Positions 22,865 to 35,191 of a stretch of DNA of 64,000 bases are shown piece after piece. Numbering within the stretch: position 1 is the stretch's first letter; each line of letters opens with the position of its first letter. Made by a program: the position numbers and the translations under genes. The notes under the pieces are model-generated. The model worked only from the letters and a program-made list of their open reading frames with translations, did no database searches and had not been told where the DNA came from. The stretch comes from Hydrangea macrophylla (lineage: Eukaryota > Streptophyta > Magnoliopsida > Cornales > Hydrangeaceae), in assembly GCA_033977485.1 (NCBI GenBank), contig CM066983.1:67132010-67196009 (forward strand), written 5' to 3'.

Positions 22865-24180
22865 TGTTAGGGATATATACTAAAAGCCATGCTTTATGTA
22901 GTTGATTTATTTTTCATTTAATAAAATCAGTTAATCCATTTTTTATGAGAATCTGTGTGGGCAATATTTGTATTATATTGTTTATTTAATATTATGCATG
23001 TGTGTCTTTCACTCTACATAGTAGGTGGTTTGGTGTGTAGAGTTCGGCTTGCACAGGGAAGATCAGACCATCAGATCTTGTAGAATGTAAGATTTTGGTT
23101 TACAGTCTCAGATGGATTGGACACACCATCGGTAGGACTGCAGCATGGTGTTGTAGTAGGTTTGTCTTGACTGCGGGAAACGGTATAGTTTCAACTCACC
23201 ATGCTGGTACATTTTGTGTATTAAACGGGACCGACTTGGGGTAATTATCTTTATATTGACTTATAAGATAATTAATACCTCATGACTATTATGAGTGCTT
23301 ATGCTCTAAATCCTAAGTTATTTTATGGACACGTACATTTGATATTTACACTTTGATCCCTAAAATGGTGAGATCCTTAAATGGGTCAATATCTCATTGG
23401 ATTGGGTGACAATATCAATTGTGTGGTGGATATTAATTAATGATGGAATCCATGTCTCAATTTTGGGATTGATGATATCCCCTTGAGAAAGCTTATAAGT
23501 TTTGATTATGTCAAACCCTGCAGGTAGATTTTGTATCCAACATATCAGATAAGTTAAGCAGAGGATCTCAAGGAATTTTAAGAGATTAATTAAATATGAT
23601 TGTCAGTAATTATATTTAATTAGTGGATATCTGTAATCTTTACATGGGGAGATAATAAGCATTTAATAACATGGAACTCGAAATATATTTTTGAGATAAG
23701 GGTAGGAGTGCAATTATAATTCTTTAGTGGTATGAATTATAATTTATGGAAATAGGAATCTGATTCAATTCGAATTAGGGTTTCCTAATTCCATAAGGAA
23801 GCCTATTCCTTATTGACTTCTTATGGTCCCTATCGTAGCCTATATATATGCTGCTTTGGCTCTCTCCTCAGTTTGCATTTTTTCATTAAGAGTATTATAT
23901 CGGAATAGAAAAGAGAGCGTAAAAAGAGAGAGCAGAAACATAAAGGATTTCGAAGGAGCCCACACTCAGTTCGATATTCTGGCAGCAAAAGAATACGGTA
24001 GAAGATCGTGAGCTGTTATCGAGCCCGTGTTCTCGATTCGTCTACTACAGCAATCCATTTTAGCAGTTTAAGGTAACCCTAGTTCCGCTCTTGTAGGGTT
24101 ATTGTAGTTTTCACGTAATTTTTTTGCAGTACCAACTTATACGTGCTATCAATGGATTCTGGGAACGCAGTTTCCTAACA
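22865..24180 (+). mobile_element. Solo LTR, copia-like, in the inner CACTA
   Basis: 1,316 bp, begins TGTTAGG and ends CCTAACA (perfect inverted termini). It is flanked by the perfect duplication GTTTG (22860-22864 and 24181-24185). No internal domain is present. Assignment to copia is tentative and rests on the TGTTA...TAACA ends and the length. Confidence 0.85.
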
Positions 24181-24185
24181 GTTTG

Positions 24186-25084
24186 TAGTTCATTTGGGTA
24201 TGAACTTCCAAATTTTCATAATAAAATTTTAGATTTTTGAAGGAAATTTAGACACTTCTTGGGGTTTTCATGCTTCGTTGCCTCCGCTTCGGCATGGGCC
24301 TCCCCATTGGCAAACTAGGGAAATTCTAAAAGGTGATCTCCTTATTCTCTCAAACCCTAAAATTAGTTAAGCACGGATAATCTGAGTAATTAGCACAAAC
24401 TCGTACTGCTTTACATTGAGCACTATATTCAGATTTATCCTATTCCAGTATTACTCTTGCTTTAAAGTTTTATTATGATAGATACATTTTTTGACACCTA
24501 CCATGTTATGAGTTTATATTATCATTTGAGAGAATTTTTGTATTTTTTTTGCTGTACCAAATCGTATAGTTATTTGGTCTCATGGTAAGTCCAGTGCTAA
24601 CTGTAATTAAATGGTGAGAGACATTCTTGTTTCTTATTGGACTTGCAAATTTTGAGACTCATTTACATTAAATTGCACAACAAGTTCTGAAAAATTAGAT
24701 GTTTCTTCAATATTGACTTGGGACTCAATTAAAATCGTTTTAATATCAAGAAATTACCTCAATTATGTTATAAAACGTGCCTACCCAGACATCAAACTCA
24801 TCACCAACTGTGAGGATCTTTAACCCGTTAGATCACCCAGTTGATTTGTATGATTTTCATGTAAGATTCTCAACTTCAGTACTATACCACATTGTGAATG
24901 GCATTCATCTTTGAGTTCTTTTGTAGCATAATATGAGGGGTCTACCTATCAGAGAATATAGCAATAGTACATGTCTATTGGTTTTATTTTGCTCAGGTTT
25001 ATAGTTGAGCAAACGATATGTTCTCTTTGGCTCATTATTTTGATCATGTGTCACGTAATGGTCCAAAGGTGTGCTGATATACCC
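24186..25084. other. Inner CACTA body, no gene seen
   Basis: AT-rich noncoding sequence belonging to the inner CACTA by position. No open frame with coding character and no repeat structure noted. Confidence 0.5.
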
Positions 25085-25460
25085 TAGTGCTCTGTTTGGT
25101 TAGCTGATTTAGGTAAGGAAAAGAAAAGAGGTGGGAAAATGAGAAGGAATTAAAAAAATAATGTTCCAAGTATTTTCCTTCTTGCTTTGATATTATTAGA
25201 AATTAAAAAAATTTTGATGTAGTAACGAATCCAGAGAAGAGGAAGGAAAATGACTCGTAAAGTTTGTAATTGCTAATTTAGTTTTCATATCTTTTTCTTC
25301 CTATTTTCCTTGGTGACAAAACAAGGAAAAAGCAATTTTGTATTTTTACACAATTATCATTTTCTTCCTATTTTCCTTACTAACAAACAAGTAAAAAGCA
25401 TTTTCCTTGGCGGTCTCTGTTATTTTTACTCGCCAAATCCATGAACCAAATAGAGCATTA
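25085..25460. mobile_element. MITE inside the inner CACTA
   Basis: Left TAGTGCTCTGTTTGGTT and right AACCAAATAGAGCATTA form imperfect inverted termini. The interior is rich in ttttccttcctattttcc and its complement. Boundaries are approximate. Confidence 0.6.
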
Positions 25461-25518
25461 ATGATTCGTGACCTAGTTTCGAAAACAGTAGCAAATAATC
25501 GTGCCATAAATGACTTCA

Positions 25519-25629
25519 GGCCTTTGTAAGTGAATATGTAGTCAACATAATAGTTACTGGCAACGGAAGCCTTTCAGCTGCAATAGTTGAAGCTGGATTT
25601 CTTATTGGGCTAGAAAGGAATAGGTTTGT
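25519..25629 (+). pseudogene. Exon-like fragment, family unknown
   Basis: A short open stretch translates to AFVSEYVVNIIVTGNG followed by SLSAAIVEAGFLIGLERNR. It looks like real protein sequence in an otherwise AT-rich noncoding context. I do not recognise it. It may be a transposase relic or captured host exon. Confidence 0.3.
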
Positions 25630-26384
25630 TCTAGTCTTCCTAGAATAATTCCGTTTTACTATTTGCCAAGTTTTATGGACAACAGGAAATGATGCTTATC
25701 CACCGCCAATTTTTGTAATTGATTTGTTTGACAAACTGAACTAATGTGAATTAGTCCTAGCTGTTTTATGTACAAAAGCATTTAAGAGATTGACTAAGAA
25801 TTAGTTATCAAGAAGTGAAGTTTTTATTTTATATTTGTAGCGTAATCAATACGAGTTCTTTGTGGGTTGATTTGTCACGGTTTATAACTTCCTAGTTACA
25901 TAGCATAGTCACTCCACTTTGTATCGATTTGTGTCGAATGTGTCAAACACTGATAGCACGTCATACACAAGCAATTACAAAAGAACGTGTCTTTATTATA
26001 TTTTTTTTTACAGTGGACACAACATCATGGTGGCTTCTTTGCAAATGCCTTGATCACTTTGAGTTAAAAATCTTCACATAACAAAATGGGAGATAATTTG
26101 TTTATGGGACTACTGGTAATTACCATACTTCTTTAATTCATTTGTTCACTTCTTTTTCTTTTTTTTTTTAATTAATTTTTGCACTGTTACATAAAAAGCT
26201 CATTAGACATGTGCTGACCTCTTACAATAGTACATGTACATATAGAACCCCCATTATTTGTGATGGCAAGAACATTATCTAGGAACAGAGGAAGTAGAAC
26301 CTGAAAGAAAACTTTAAAAAACATGTAGATAAAAAAAAACAAAAAAAAAAAAAACAAAGAGGATCCCTCTCAAACCCCATAAGA

Positions 26385-26956
26385 TTTTGCATGAACATTA
26401 GTAGTGTTAGTTCTGCTGATTCGAAGCTTGAGAATTATTTCATGGAGCGTTTGGTTTATGTATTTATTTCAACTGTGTATAGGCATCAAGGAGTGCTTTT
26501 ATTGACCCCACTCCTCTATATATCTGGAATGTTATTGTTTATCTCTCTACTTTGGGATTTAAAGATGTTGTTGATCTTAGCACTAGTACTAGTACTCATA
26601 GTAGTAAGTTGGCTCCTCCACATGGTTTTGTGTATCGGAGTCCTTAGGTTTTCCATAATCTTTTCCCCTTCATGGAGACTGAAAATAATTGAAGTAGTTT
26701 CGTTAGAATACTTTGTTGGCTGCCGCAATTGTTTAATATGCAATTTGGTGTTCCAATTGTTAGATTTCTTTGTTGCAGAAAAGAAACTAGTAGGTTTACT
26801 TTTTGGGTTGATTTTGTGAGTTTTGGGATTTCTTGCCAACTAAAGATAAAAGAGAACTATGCAGTATGGACAAAAATGCAGATGGATATTGTAGTATATT
26901 TAAAGGGTATGGTATTTTCAATTGGGGGTAGAGGTTTATATACTTTGGAGTCTTGA
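26385..26956 (+). pseudogene. Exon-like region of unknown origin in the inner CACTA
   Basis: A 142-codon open frame (26391-26819) has a very hydrophobic composition. An overlapping frame, broken by two stops, reads FIDPTPLYIWNVIVYLSTLG, then LAPPHGFVYRSP, and looks more like a real globular protein. The hydrophobic frame is therefore probably a shadow of a decayed coding sequence. No family recognised. Confidence 0.3.
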
Positions 26957-27820
26957 TGTGATTCGCCTTTAGCTCTCTGTAAGTTTATAACTAGGTGGAA
27001 GGAAAAAATAGGAGGTGTATGAAGGGGTTGAATCCATTCTCTTCCTGGCCTCATTTTGCACTCCGAAATTGTTACTCGGTAATGGACTCCTGTCACGCCC
27101 CAGAGTAGCCAAAAATAGGAAAAAATTAAAATTTCCTTTCTGGACCGTAGGGAATGACGAGTTACATAAAACTGACTTGTCCGTGTAATATACTAACATA
27201 ATATATATCAGAGTAGCGAATTGCAAAAGCGTCTAATGGTATTCATGGGGGAACTTAAAGTGTTTTGCTACATAAGCTATTACAGAAGTTCCAAATGAAA
27301 ACCACAAAAGATAGGTTTGGGCGATCGACACCACTTAAATTATTACATAGCAAAATATAGCTGTTTAAAACATAAAGGAGGTCTTAATGCGAAAGTAGGC
27401 CAGAGTCCTTCTTCTAGCTGGCAAACCCATAACCTTCGTTATCATACTCTTCCTGATAGTCTGCCTCAGGATCACCTTCCTGATAGTTCCCATCTTGATG
27501 ATAGTGATTTTCACCTTCAGGGTTACCATGATAGTCCTCCTCATAATAACCTATACGTAAAATGTCCAGGGCAGGGAAGGAGCCGTTAGCTTTTGAAGCC
27601 AGGTGAAATCGTCTTAACCGATCACTCCTAATACTTTTAAGGATATACAGATACAACAATATCTTGAAGCAATATTAATGAACATATGACATGGTAGTAT
27701 GATGACAGAATGCAGTATCGATATATTCGACTTTAACTCGACCACAGACACCACAACTGACTCATATGACTTGTTACATTACCAATGTAACGCCGTTAGC
27801 GTAGAGTAGAATGATTACGT

Positions 27821-28115
27821 TGCTATCGTCGCCTAGCAGGGCCCTTTAGTAAATTTTGGTTTTAAAAAAAGAGTGTAATCATTGGACTCTTAGGTCCTCG
27901 TGACCTTGTCGGGAGAATAGAATAGTTACAGCGCTATCGTCGCCTAGCAGTGCCCTATAGCATTAGAAAGGTAACTATTGCATTCAAGTTCAGATGGATA
28001 CTTTGCTATCGTCGCCTAGCATGACCCTATAGCGTATCAACCATCAACTCATACATAACTTCAATAATTTTAATGGAAACTTTGGCTATCGTCGCCTAAC
28101 AGGACCCTATAGCAG
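27821..28115. repeat. Four-copy tandem repeat in Tekay-like LTR copy 2
   Basis: The motif GCTATCGTCGCCTAGCAG followed by ccctatag recurs near 27822, 27933, 28004 and 28086, spaced 70-110 bp apart. It begins about 730 bp from the LTR start. Confidence 0.85.
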
Positions 28116-29307
28116 TTTCATTGTTGTTCCCATTGACTTGACGGTAACATTCGGACCACTGTGGTCCACTCAACATGTTTAACAATATGATGGGTTAGTC
28201 TCCTTAACCAACCATTCGGATGTCAACATTGACATCATGACTCGACTATGTTTATTAACTAGCATGGAGTATAGCTAACTAACATGCGTTCATCATATAA
28301 GTAGAAATCTCAGCGTTCACATAATTAATACTTATCAGCTTCGTCCACACACAGGACATACTGGGTATACATATAATACACAAGAATAAATCTATAATAT
28401 ACCAAGTGAGTTAGGACGACTCATCTCGATGCGGGTGCGTAGAAACGAGCGTAGCGGTGGTTCCTACAAAGTATGTAAATTCATAGAATGTTGATTAATA
28501 AGCGTACTAAAATCAAGGGCATAATGGCAATTGTGCCGGGTGGGTTCCTAAACGTCAACATGGTGATCTAGGCATCATTCTGAGTCTAATGCCATTGACT
28601 AGACTCAAATCGGAGTCCGTCGCATAAAAGGCTGGGTTTTCTATACCAGTTTGGGCCCTAAAGATAAGCTGTATTTTTGACCGTGTCAAAAGGTCACCAA
28701 ACTTTAAGGGGATGTTCTAGACATTATTCTAAGACTCTGGGAACTGACCGCGTATTTTTCTGAGCTACGGTTTATTTTATATGAATTATTGAAGTTCTAA
28801 TCGTCTAATAATAGACGTAGGAACACTCTAATAATAAAATATATTTTAGGAAGACATTTGACCCTCACAAATATTTTTATTAAATACTAGGCCTTAAATT
28901 AGGCTAGTGATATTTTTTCCATAATTTTCGGAATTCGTTTGGCATTTAAATAATGTAAATACCACCAAACGGGGTCTTTATCAATAATTAAAAATTATTT
29001 ACGAACACTAAAGTTTGGGTTTTATAAATAAAAATTTAAAAAACAAGGCATTAGACCTTAGGAAAATTTAATAAAACTTTCCTATACTTAAAATTGGTCA
29101 TTAGGCATTTATTACCTAATTATTTTAATTTAAAATATTTACTTATTATTTATTGAAACTAAATAAACACTAAGTATATTATATAAGAAATACATTATAA
29201 TTTCATCATATAAGGTTATTACTAGAAATAATATTTCAGATTATTTAGAATATAATTTATAGCTTTAAAATCATTTTTAGATATTTAAAACAAATTTTAA
29301 AACCATT

Positions 29308-29338
29308 TATAACTTATTTATAATTATTTATTACATTA
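29308..29338 (+). repeat. Left host arm of an inverted duplication flanking the virus
   Basis: This 31-bp AT-rich stretch of the LTR, just outside the viral left end, is repeated in reverse complement at 37776-37806, just outside the viral right end. There is one mismatch, and the inner 21 bases are identical. Confidence 0.85.
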
Positions 29339-29355
29339 GGTTCTTCATTAACTAA

Positions 29356-29802
29356 TTATAAATAAGTGGATGAACTAAATTCATTGTCTGACTGTTCAGA
29401 ATCAGTATTTCTTAACTCTAAAATTTTATAAATATTGTCTGTGATTTCTTCAGATAATCCTAAAGATTTGATCTGAGGTTTGACTTTACAATTGGTAGCA
29501 TAGTGACCAAATTTTTTACATTTGAAACATTGGACATTTTTAAGGTCAGGTTTACCTTTGTTGTTGGGGTTTTTTTCTTGGCTTGGTTTATTTGTTTTGT
29601 TACTAGTTTTATTGGGTTTTGCATAAAATGGGTCTTTTGATTGATTTTGACTTATGTGTTTCCTATGATTTATTCTATTTTGTCTAGAAGGGGCTATAGG
29701 TGGCAAACCATGTTGTTCACAAAAATTTCCTAATTCGTATTTAGCCTTCTGCTTATCATTTTTAGCTTGATTACTGATTTTCATATCTATACACATTCTG
29801 AA
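29356..29802 (-). pseudogene. Viral coat protein C-terminal part with CCHC zinc knuckle
   Basis: The frame carries a CCHC knuckle, CFKCKKFGHYATNC (about residues 90-103 of this piece). A basic stretch precedes it and an acidic serine-rich tail follows, the usual end of a caulimovirid coat protein. It is in frame with the larger ORF upstream and separated from it by a single TGA (29803-29805). The frame ends at a stop (29356-29358) without running on into a protease domain. Confidence 0.85.
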
Positions 29803-32067
29803 TCATTCTCTTTGGATTGTGCTAACTATTTCACCATATGTCAAATTATTATAATCTATAATTCCTTTATTATTACTAAGGACTTCACGAATTTTATGAG
29901 CAAAAAGACTTGGTAAGCCATTTATGAATTTTTCTTTCCAAAATGGTTCATTACTATCATCTCTGAGCATGACTCTAGATATAAAAACTTCTTTATACCA
30001 TCTGAAATCACTTAAGGTGGGACAGGTTAAATTACTTAACTGATCATGAATCCTAGCAGTTATGTTACTAGGGGTTCCAACAAAATGTTTAACTATAGTA
30101 TATAGTAATGTATTAACTCCATCAGGAACACCACAATTAATTTTTTCATCAAAGATGGGAATTCCCTCATCATCTTGTTGGATAGCATTTCTAATTTTTT
30201 CTTTGGATTCTTCAGTAAGGTGTTTTTCCCACCAAGATTTAAGTGTACCACTAAATCCTGTTACAAATAAATCAACTATTTCAATTTGACTTAAATTATG
30301 ATTGGTCATGTAGCTATTGGCTACCATGGTCATATGGGTTAATTTATTGAGGATTTCTTGTTCAGATAATCCATCGATATTCCATTCATATAACTTGTCA
30401 ACAGAAACTGAAAATTGATTGTGAAAATACCTTTCTTCAAATTGGAGATCAGGGGGTATAGGTCTTGAATACCAATTTTTGGTAAGAGTAGTAGGTGTGA
30501 CTTGTGACCCAAAAGATCTGTTTAACCTTTTTAATTTTAATTCAGCAAATTGTTCTTCTATTAAACTTATGTTATCACTTGAATCTGTGTTAGTTTTATT
30601 AATTGTACTAATATTTTGGGATAAACTGTCTTCTACTACTTCTGTAGTTTCAGGTCTTTTTCCTAAAGATTTTTCCATGTCATTTAACATTTTTTCAATT
30701 TTGTCAACAGCTTTTCTATTGTTTGTTTTAAAAGATGTGCTTGTTGGTTTAACTTCTGGTAATTTTATTAAGGGTTCTTCTATTTTAGAGTTTTTAGAAT
30801 TTTCTATTTTTGTTTCTATAATTTTTAGTTGTTTTCCTAGAACACTCAGACATTGGTTAGTGTAGTTGTTTTGTTCTAATACTTTTTTAATTTCAGGTTC
30901 AGTAGAAATCTTGAAGGGTGATGCAACTATATCTGTTCCTTTGTGATTAATAATTATAGATTCTAAAGGAGGATTTACTGTAGTTATTTTACTATTATCT
31001 TCCTTTTTTATCCATGTGGTCTTGGTAATTACATTAATAGCTTCATTGGGTAAGTTTTCTTCCTTGGAATCTTTAGACTTCTTAGTCTTGGATTTACTAC
31101 TATTTTCATCTTTTTTCTTTTTGGGTTTATCCTTTTTAGACTTTGTAGACTCTTCTTTAGACTTTATAGACTTAGACTTAGAATCATTGTTTTTACTTTC
31201 TTTTAATTTAATGGTTGGTTGATTACTAGCATTTTTTAATGCTTTCTTGATTCGTTTTTCCATATCATAGAAATTATCATGATAATTTTCTAAATATTCA
31301 AAAAGATATATATTTCTTTTAACTAACTTCATGTATCTTTTCCAATACTTTCGATGGGATTTTCTTTCTTCTAAACTCCAATATTCATTATAACCATTTA
31401 TTTTACTTTTATTATTAAATTCTTTTTCCAAAATTTTCATATTAATTTTAAATTCTTTACTTATAGTAAATAATTCTTTACTAGGACCTTGAAAATCTGA
31501 TTGAGTGGGGGACGTAGGACAACTATTTTCATCTGGAACTTGGTAACAAGGATTATTAACTTGTGCCGTAGTCTTAATTCCTTTTAACTTAATGTCAATT
31601 TCATTGATAAGATCTTTATCTTTTCTAACTTTTTTAGATTTATCAGAAATGCATGATGTATTTGACTTAGAATCAAAATCTCTAATTTTTAAAGAGGGTA
31701 ACCTAACATGTTGTTCGTCAAAAATAATTCTAACTTTTCCATCATTGAATTGTTGTATTCTTTCTAAGTTGACTATATTATTACTTGAAAAATTACTTGA
31801 ATGATTTTCATTTTCTAAAATCCAACATTCTGGTAACTCTAGATCTTTCCATAGAATAGTTTTGGGAATTTGAATATTACCATGTTCAGAACTTCCTAAC
31901 ATAAGTAATGTTTGATTTTTAGGACTTTTGATTAAAGCATGAACATTAAGATTACTTCTAATACATTTGTAATAAATTCTGTAAATTAAAGCAAGACATT
32001 GTGAACCACTATGCATATTGGTGATTTGACCAGCAGTTTTAATATTTAATGTTAAGGCTTTTAACAA
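29803..32067 (-). pseudogene. Viral movement protein C-terminus and coat protein core
   Basis: A 754-codon frame. The first 90 or so residues continue the 30K-type movement protein. A long charged region follows, with lysine-serine repeats near residues 290-340. The last 250 residues resemble the caulimovirid coat protein core, with WNIDGLSEQEILNKL and a later WKEKFINGLP. The listed start is only the first possible codon after a frameshift; it is not a true start. One stop separates it from the zinc knuckle segment. The length without other breaks shows limited decay. Confidence 0.8.
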
Positions 32068-32084
32068 ATGGGGATCACTAAGAC

Positions 32085-32570
32085 TTAAAGGGAATCAGGG
32101 AAACAATTAAAATGAACTGGTCCAGCATGAAGACTGGATTCCATAATTCCTATTATACTAGTAGTAAAATCTAGAAATCTAGCATCTCTAAGACATAATA
32201 AAATTGAAGAATTTATTCCTTTGAGATTGAGGGGTTTAACTGCAACTTGTATTAATCCTAAGTGAATGAAGTTGTAACCATCAGATCTATGTTTTTTAAT
32301 TGATTCATTGCTAAGAAGTTGACATTTTTCATATTCTTTATTAATACTATAAGTTTTCTCTACTGTTTTAATATTGTAATCAGTTCTAAAACTAGTCCAA
32401 CTTGACTTGTAAATTTCTCTAGTGGAAATCTTAGGGATTGTCCAATTACTGTAATCTTGGTTAACTTCTTCAAACCTATGTTCTTCTTCATTAACTATGT
32501 CTGGTAATGTGGGAAAAGGGGTTCTAGAGCTAGAACCTATTGTTGAGTTTGATCTAAATAGTCTTTCCAT
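32085..32570 (-). pseudogene. Viral movement protein N-terminal part
   Basis: The frame starts with ATG at 32570 and runs 161 codons. It carries the order GYNFIHLGLIQVAVKPL, then SILLCLRDARF, then GPVHFNCFPDS, which is characteristic of caulimovirid 30K-superfamily movement proteins that modify plasmodesmata. A frameshift of one base near 32088 shifts the rest into the frame of 29803-32067. An N-terminal stretch of about 70 residues is variable in this family. Confidence 0.85.
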
Positions 32571-32806
32571 CTTAAGGTGCTTAATTAAAACAAAATCCTT
32601 GATCTAGGACAACTATTCAACACATACCCAGGAAGACTCATACCAGAAGACTCATACCCTTTATCCTCCGCTCAGGCCCGTCTTACACTCCAACTGCAGG
32701 TCTTATTGTTTGGCAGGACTCTAATTAGGTGGCCTCTCAGCTGGTGGTCTCTCAGCCTAGGTGGTCTCTCAAGACTAAGAAGTCTAAAGATTCCAAAGAA
32801 GAAAGT
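32571..32806. other. Junction between the two opposed viral segments
   Basis: Leftward lies the leader of the movement protein ORF; rightward, the start of the protease-RT ORF. Between 32728 and 32772 the motif GGTGGYCTCTCAG occurs three times in close succession. Its first copy, GTGGCCTCTCAGCTG, also occurs on the minus strand at 37739-37753, near the right end of the viral block. The following stretch, about 32771-32806, duplicates part of the coat protein coding region near 31070-31105. This looks like a rearranged or template-switched junction. Confidence 0.6.
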
Positions 32807-35191
32807 ATAAATGTTCTGCACAAAAAAGAAGAACATGAAAACTTATTATTAGATTTAATAAGCAAGCTTGATAACGAAGACTTAAAAGTAACATATCTAA
32901 ACAAACTTAAAAATTTGTTAAAACAAGAAGAAACCAATAAACCATGTCATTCCACAATCAACCTTGACAAAACATTAGAAAGATTTAATAAACCAAAAAA
33001 GGAAATTACAATTCAAGATTTACAAGTTGAAATAAAACAAGTTAAAACTGATATTAAAGACCTACAAGAACAAGTTACCAAATTAAACGAAGATCATAAT
33101 ACTCCTGATACTTCCATTAATAGTAATTCCAGTGATGAAGAAAATTCCTCAAGTGACAAAGATATCCAGAATAAAGAATTAGAACAACCTAGTACAATCC
33201 AAGCCTTAAGTAAGATACATTTACAAAAATGGCATTGTAAGGTAAAAATAGTCATAAGCAAAGAATTAGAAATAGAAACCATGGCACTTATTGACTCAGG
33301 TGCTGATCTTAATTGTATTCAAGAAGGATTAATCCCAACTAAGTATTATGAAAAAACCAGTGAACGTCTTAGTTCTGCTAATGGTAGTCAAATGCAAATT
33401 GAATATAAATTACCTAGTGCTCATGTCTGTCAAGACAAAGTCTGTTTTAAAACTCCATTTATTTTAGTCAAAAACATGACTGACAGAGTCATCTTAGGAA
33501 TACCATTTTTAGTTTTACTTTACCCAATCACAGTTAATAATAATGGATTAACCACTTATGCATGTGGACAAAAAATTCAATTTAAATTCCTTAATAAACC
33601 TTTACTTAGAGATTTGAAACAATTGAAGGGTCAATCAGTCTTTAATAATAAACATATACTTTACTGTAAAACCTTGCACCTAAAGTATTTACAAGATGAA
33701 GTTAGATATATAAAAATTGAAAATCAATTAACCAATAAAATACTTCAAACCAAAATAAAAGATTTTGAGTCTAAAATTATCAGTAATTTATGCTCCGATT
33801 TACCTAATGCCTTTTGGCATAGAAAAAGACATATAATCACCCTTCCTTATGTCAAAGATTTTAATGAGGCTAATATCCCTACCAACGCTAGACCAATTCA
33901 AATGAGTAAAGAAGATATGGAATTATGTAAACAAGAAATTAGTGAATTATTAAATAAAAAAATAATTCGCAAAAGTAAGTCACCATGGTCTTGCCCTGCT
34001 TTCTATGTTAGGAAAAATGCAGAATTAGAAAGAGGAACACCAAGGTTAGTCATCAATTACAAACCACTCAACAAAGTCCTAGAATGGATCAGGTACCCCA
34101 TCCCCAATAAGAGAGACTTAGTCAATAGGTTAGATAAAGCCGTTGTTTTCAGTAAATTTGATATGAAGAGTGGATTTTGGCAAATCCAAATTCATGAGAA
34201 GGATAGATATAAGACTGCATTTACCACCCCTTTTGGACATTATAAATGGAACGTAATGCCTTTTGGTCTCAAGAATGCCCCGAGTGAATTTCAAAATATT
34301 ATGAATGAAATATTTAACCCATTCAGTCATTTTTCAATTGTCTACATTGACGATGTTCTTATTTTTTCAAAGTCAATTGATGAACATTGGAAACATTTAA
34401 ATTCATTTTTCAATACCATCAAAGCCAATGGTCTTGTTGTCTCAGCCTCAAAAATCAGTTTATTTCAGTCCAAAGTCAGATTTCTTGGTCACAATATTCA
34501 TCATGGAAAAATCACTCCAATTGATAGAGTCATCCGATTTGCTGATAAATTCCCAGATGAAATCTTAGACAAAACTCAGTTACAAAGGTTCTTAGGATCG
34601 TTAAATTACATATCTGATTTTTATCCCAATCTTCGTTCAAAATGTAAACCTCTATTTGACAGATTGAAATCCAATCCCCCTCCTTGGTCGCATATTCATA
34701 CTTCCATTGTTCAAGAAGTCAAAAAATATGTCAAGTCCTTGCCATGTCTTGGCATTCCTTCAGAAAATGCATTTAAAATTATTCAGACAGATGCTTCTGA
34801 GCATGGTTATGGAGGAATCCTCCTTCAGAAGATCAATGGTTCATCCAAAGAGCAGATTGTTCGATTCCATTCTGGAATTTGGAACAATGCACAAAATAAT
34901 TACAGTACTATAAAGAAAGAACTTCTTTCCTTAGTATTATGTATAAGTAAATTTCAAGATGATATTTTAAATCAAAAATTTTTAGTCAGGATTGATTGCA
35001 AAAGTGCTAAATTCATTTTAGAAAAAGATGTCAAAAATTTAGCTTCAAAACAAATATTTGCCAGATGGCAATCCATTTTATCTATTTTTGATTTTGATAT
35101 TGAATATATCAAAGGCAGTGAAAATTCAATCCCTGATTTTCTCACTCGTGAATTTTTACAGTATAAGGATGGAGGACAAGAAGAAGGATAA
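32729..35191 (+). pseudogene. Viral protease, reverse transcriptase and RNase H polyprotein
   Basis: An open frame of 820 codons. A coiled-coil-like lysine/glutamate region spans residues 30-130. The aspartic protease has LIDSGADLN near residue 188. The reverse transcriptase (about 385-600) has FSKFDMKSGFWQIQI, MPFGLKNAPSEFQ and YIDDVLIFS. RNase H has QTDASEHGYGG near 690 and SIPDFLTREF at the end. There are no internal stops. The frame lacks an ATG before the protease: it opens after a TAG at 32726-32728 with a GTG, so it was probably part of a longer polyprotein or was truncated at the junction. The final 23 bases overlap the next ORF. Confidence 0.9.

Noticed and set aside
26391..26819. 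A 142-residue multi-pass membrane protein gene
   Set aside because: The overlapping frame reads more like a natural protein broken by stops. The hydrophobic frame has no context, homologue or splice signals I can support.
32583..32660. A tRNA-Met primer binding site in the viral leader (TGGTATGAGTC on the minus strand)
   Set aside because: Only about 8 of 12 bases match TGGTATCAGAGC and the motif occurs twice in tandem, so I could not support it.
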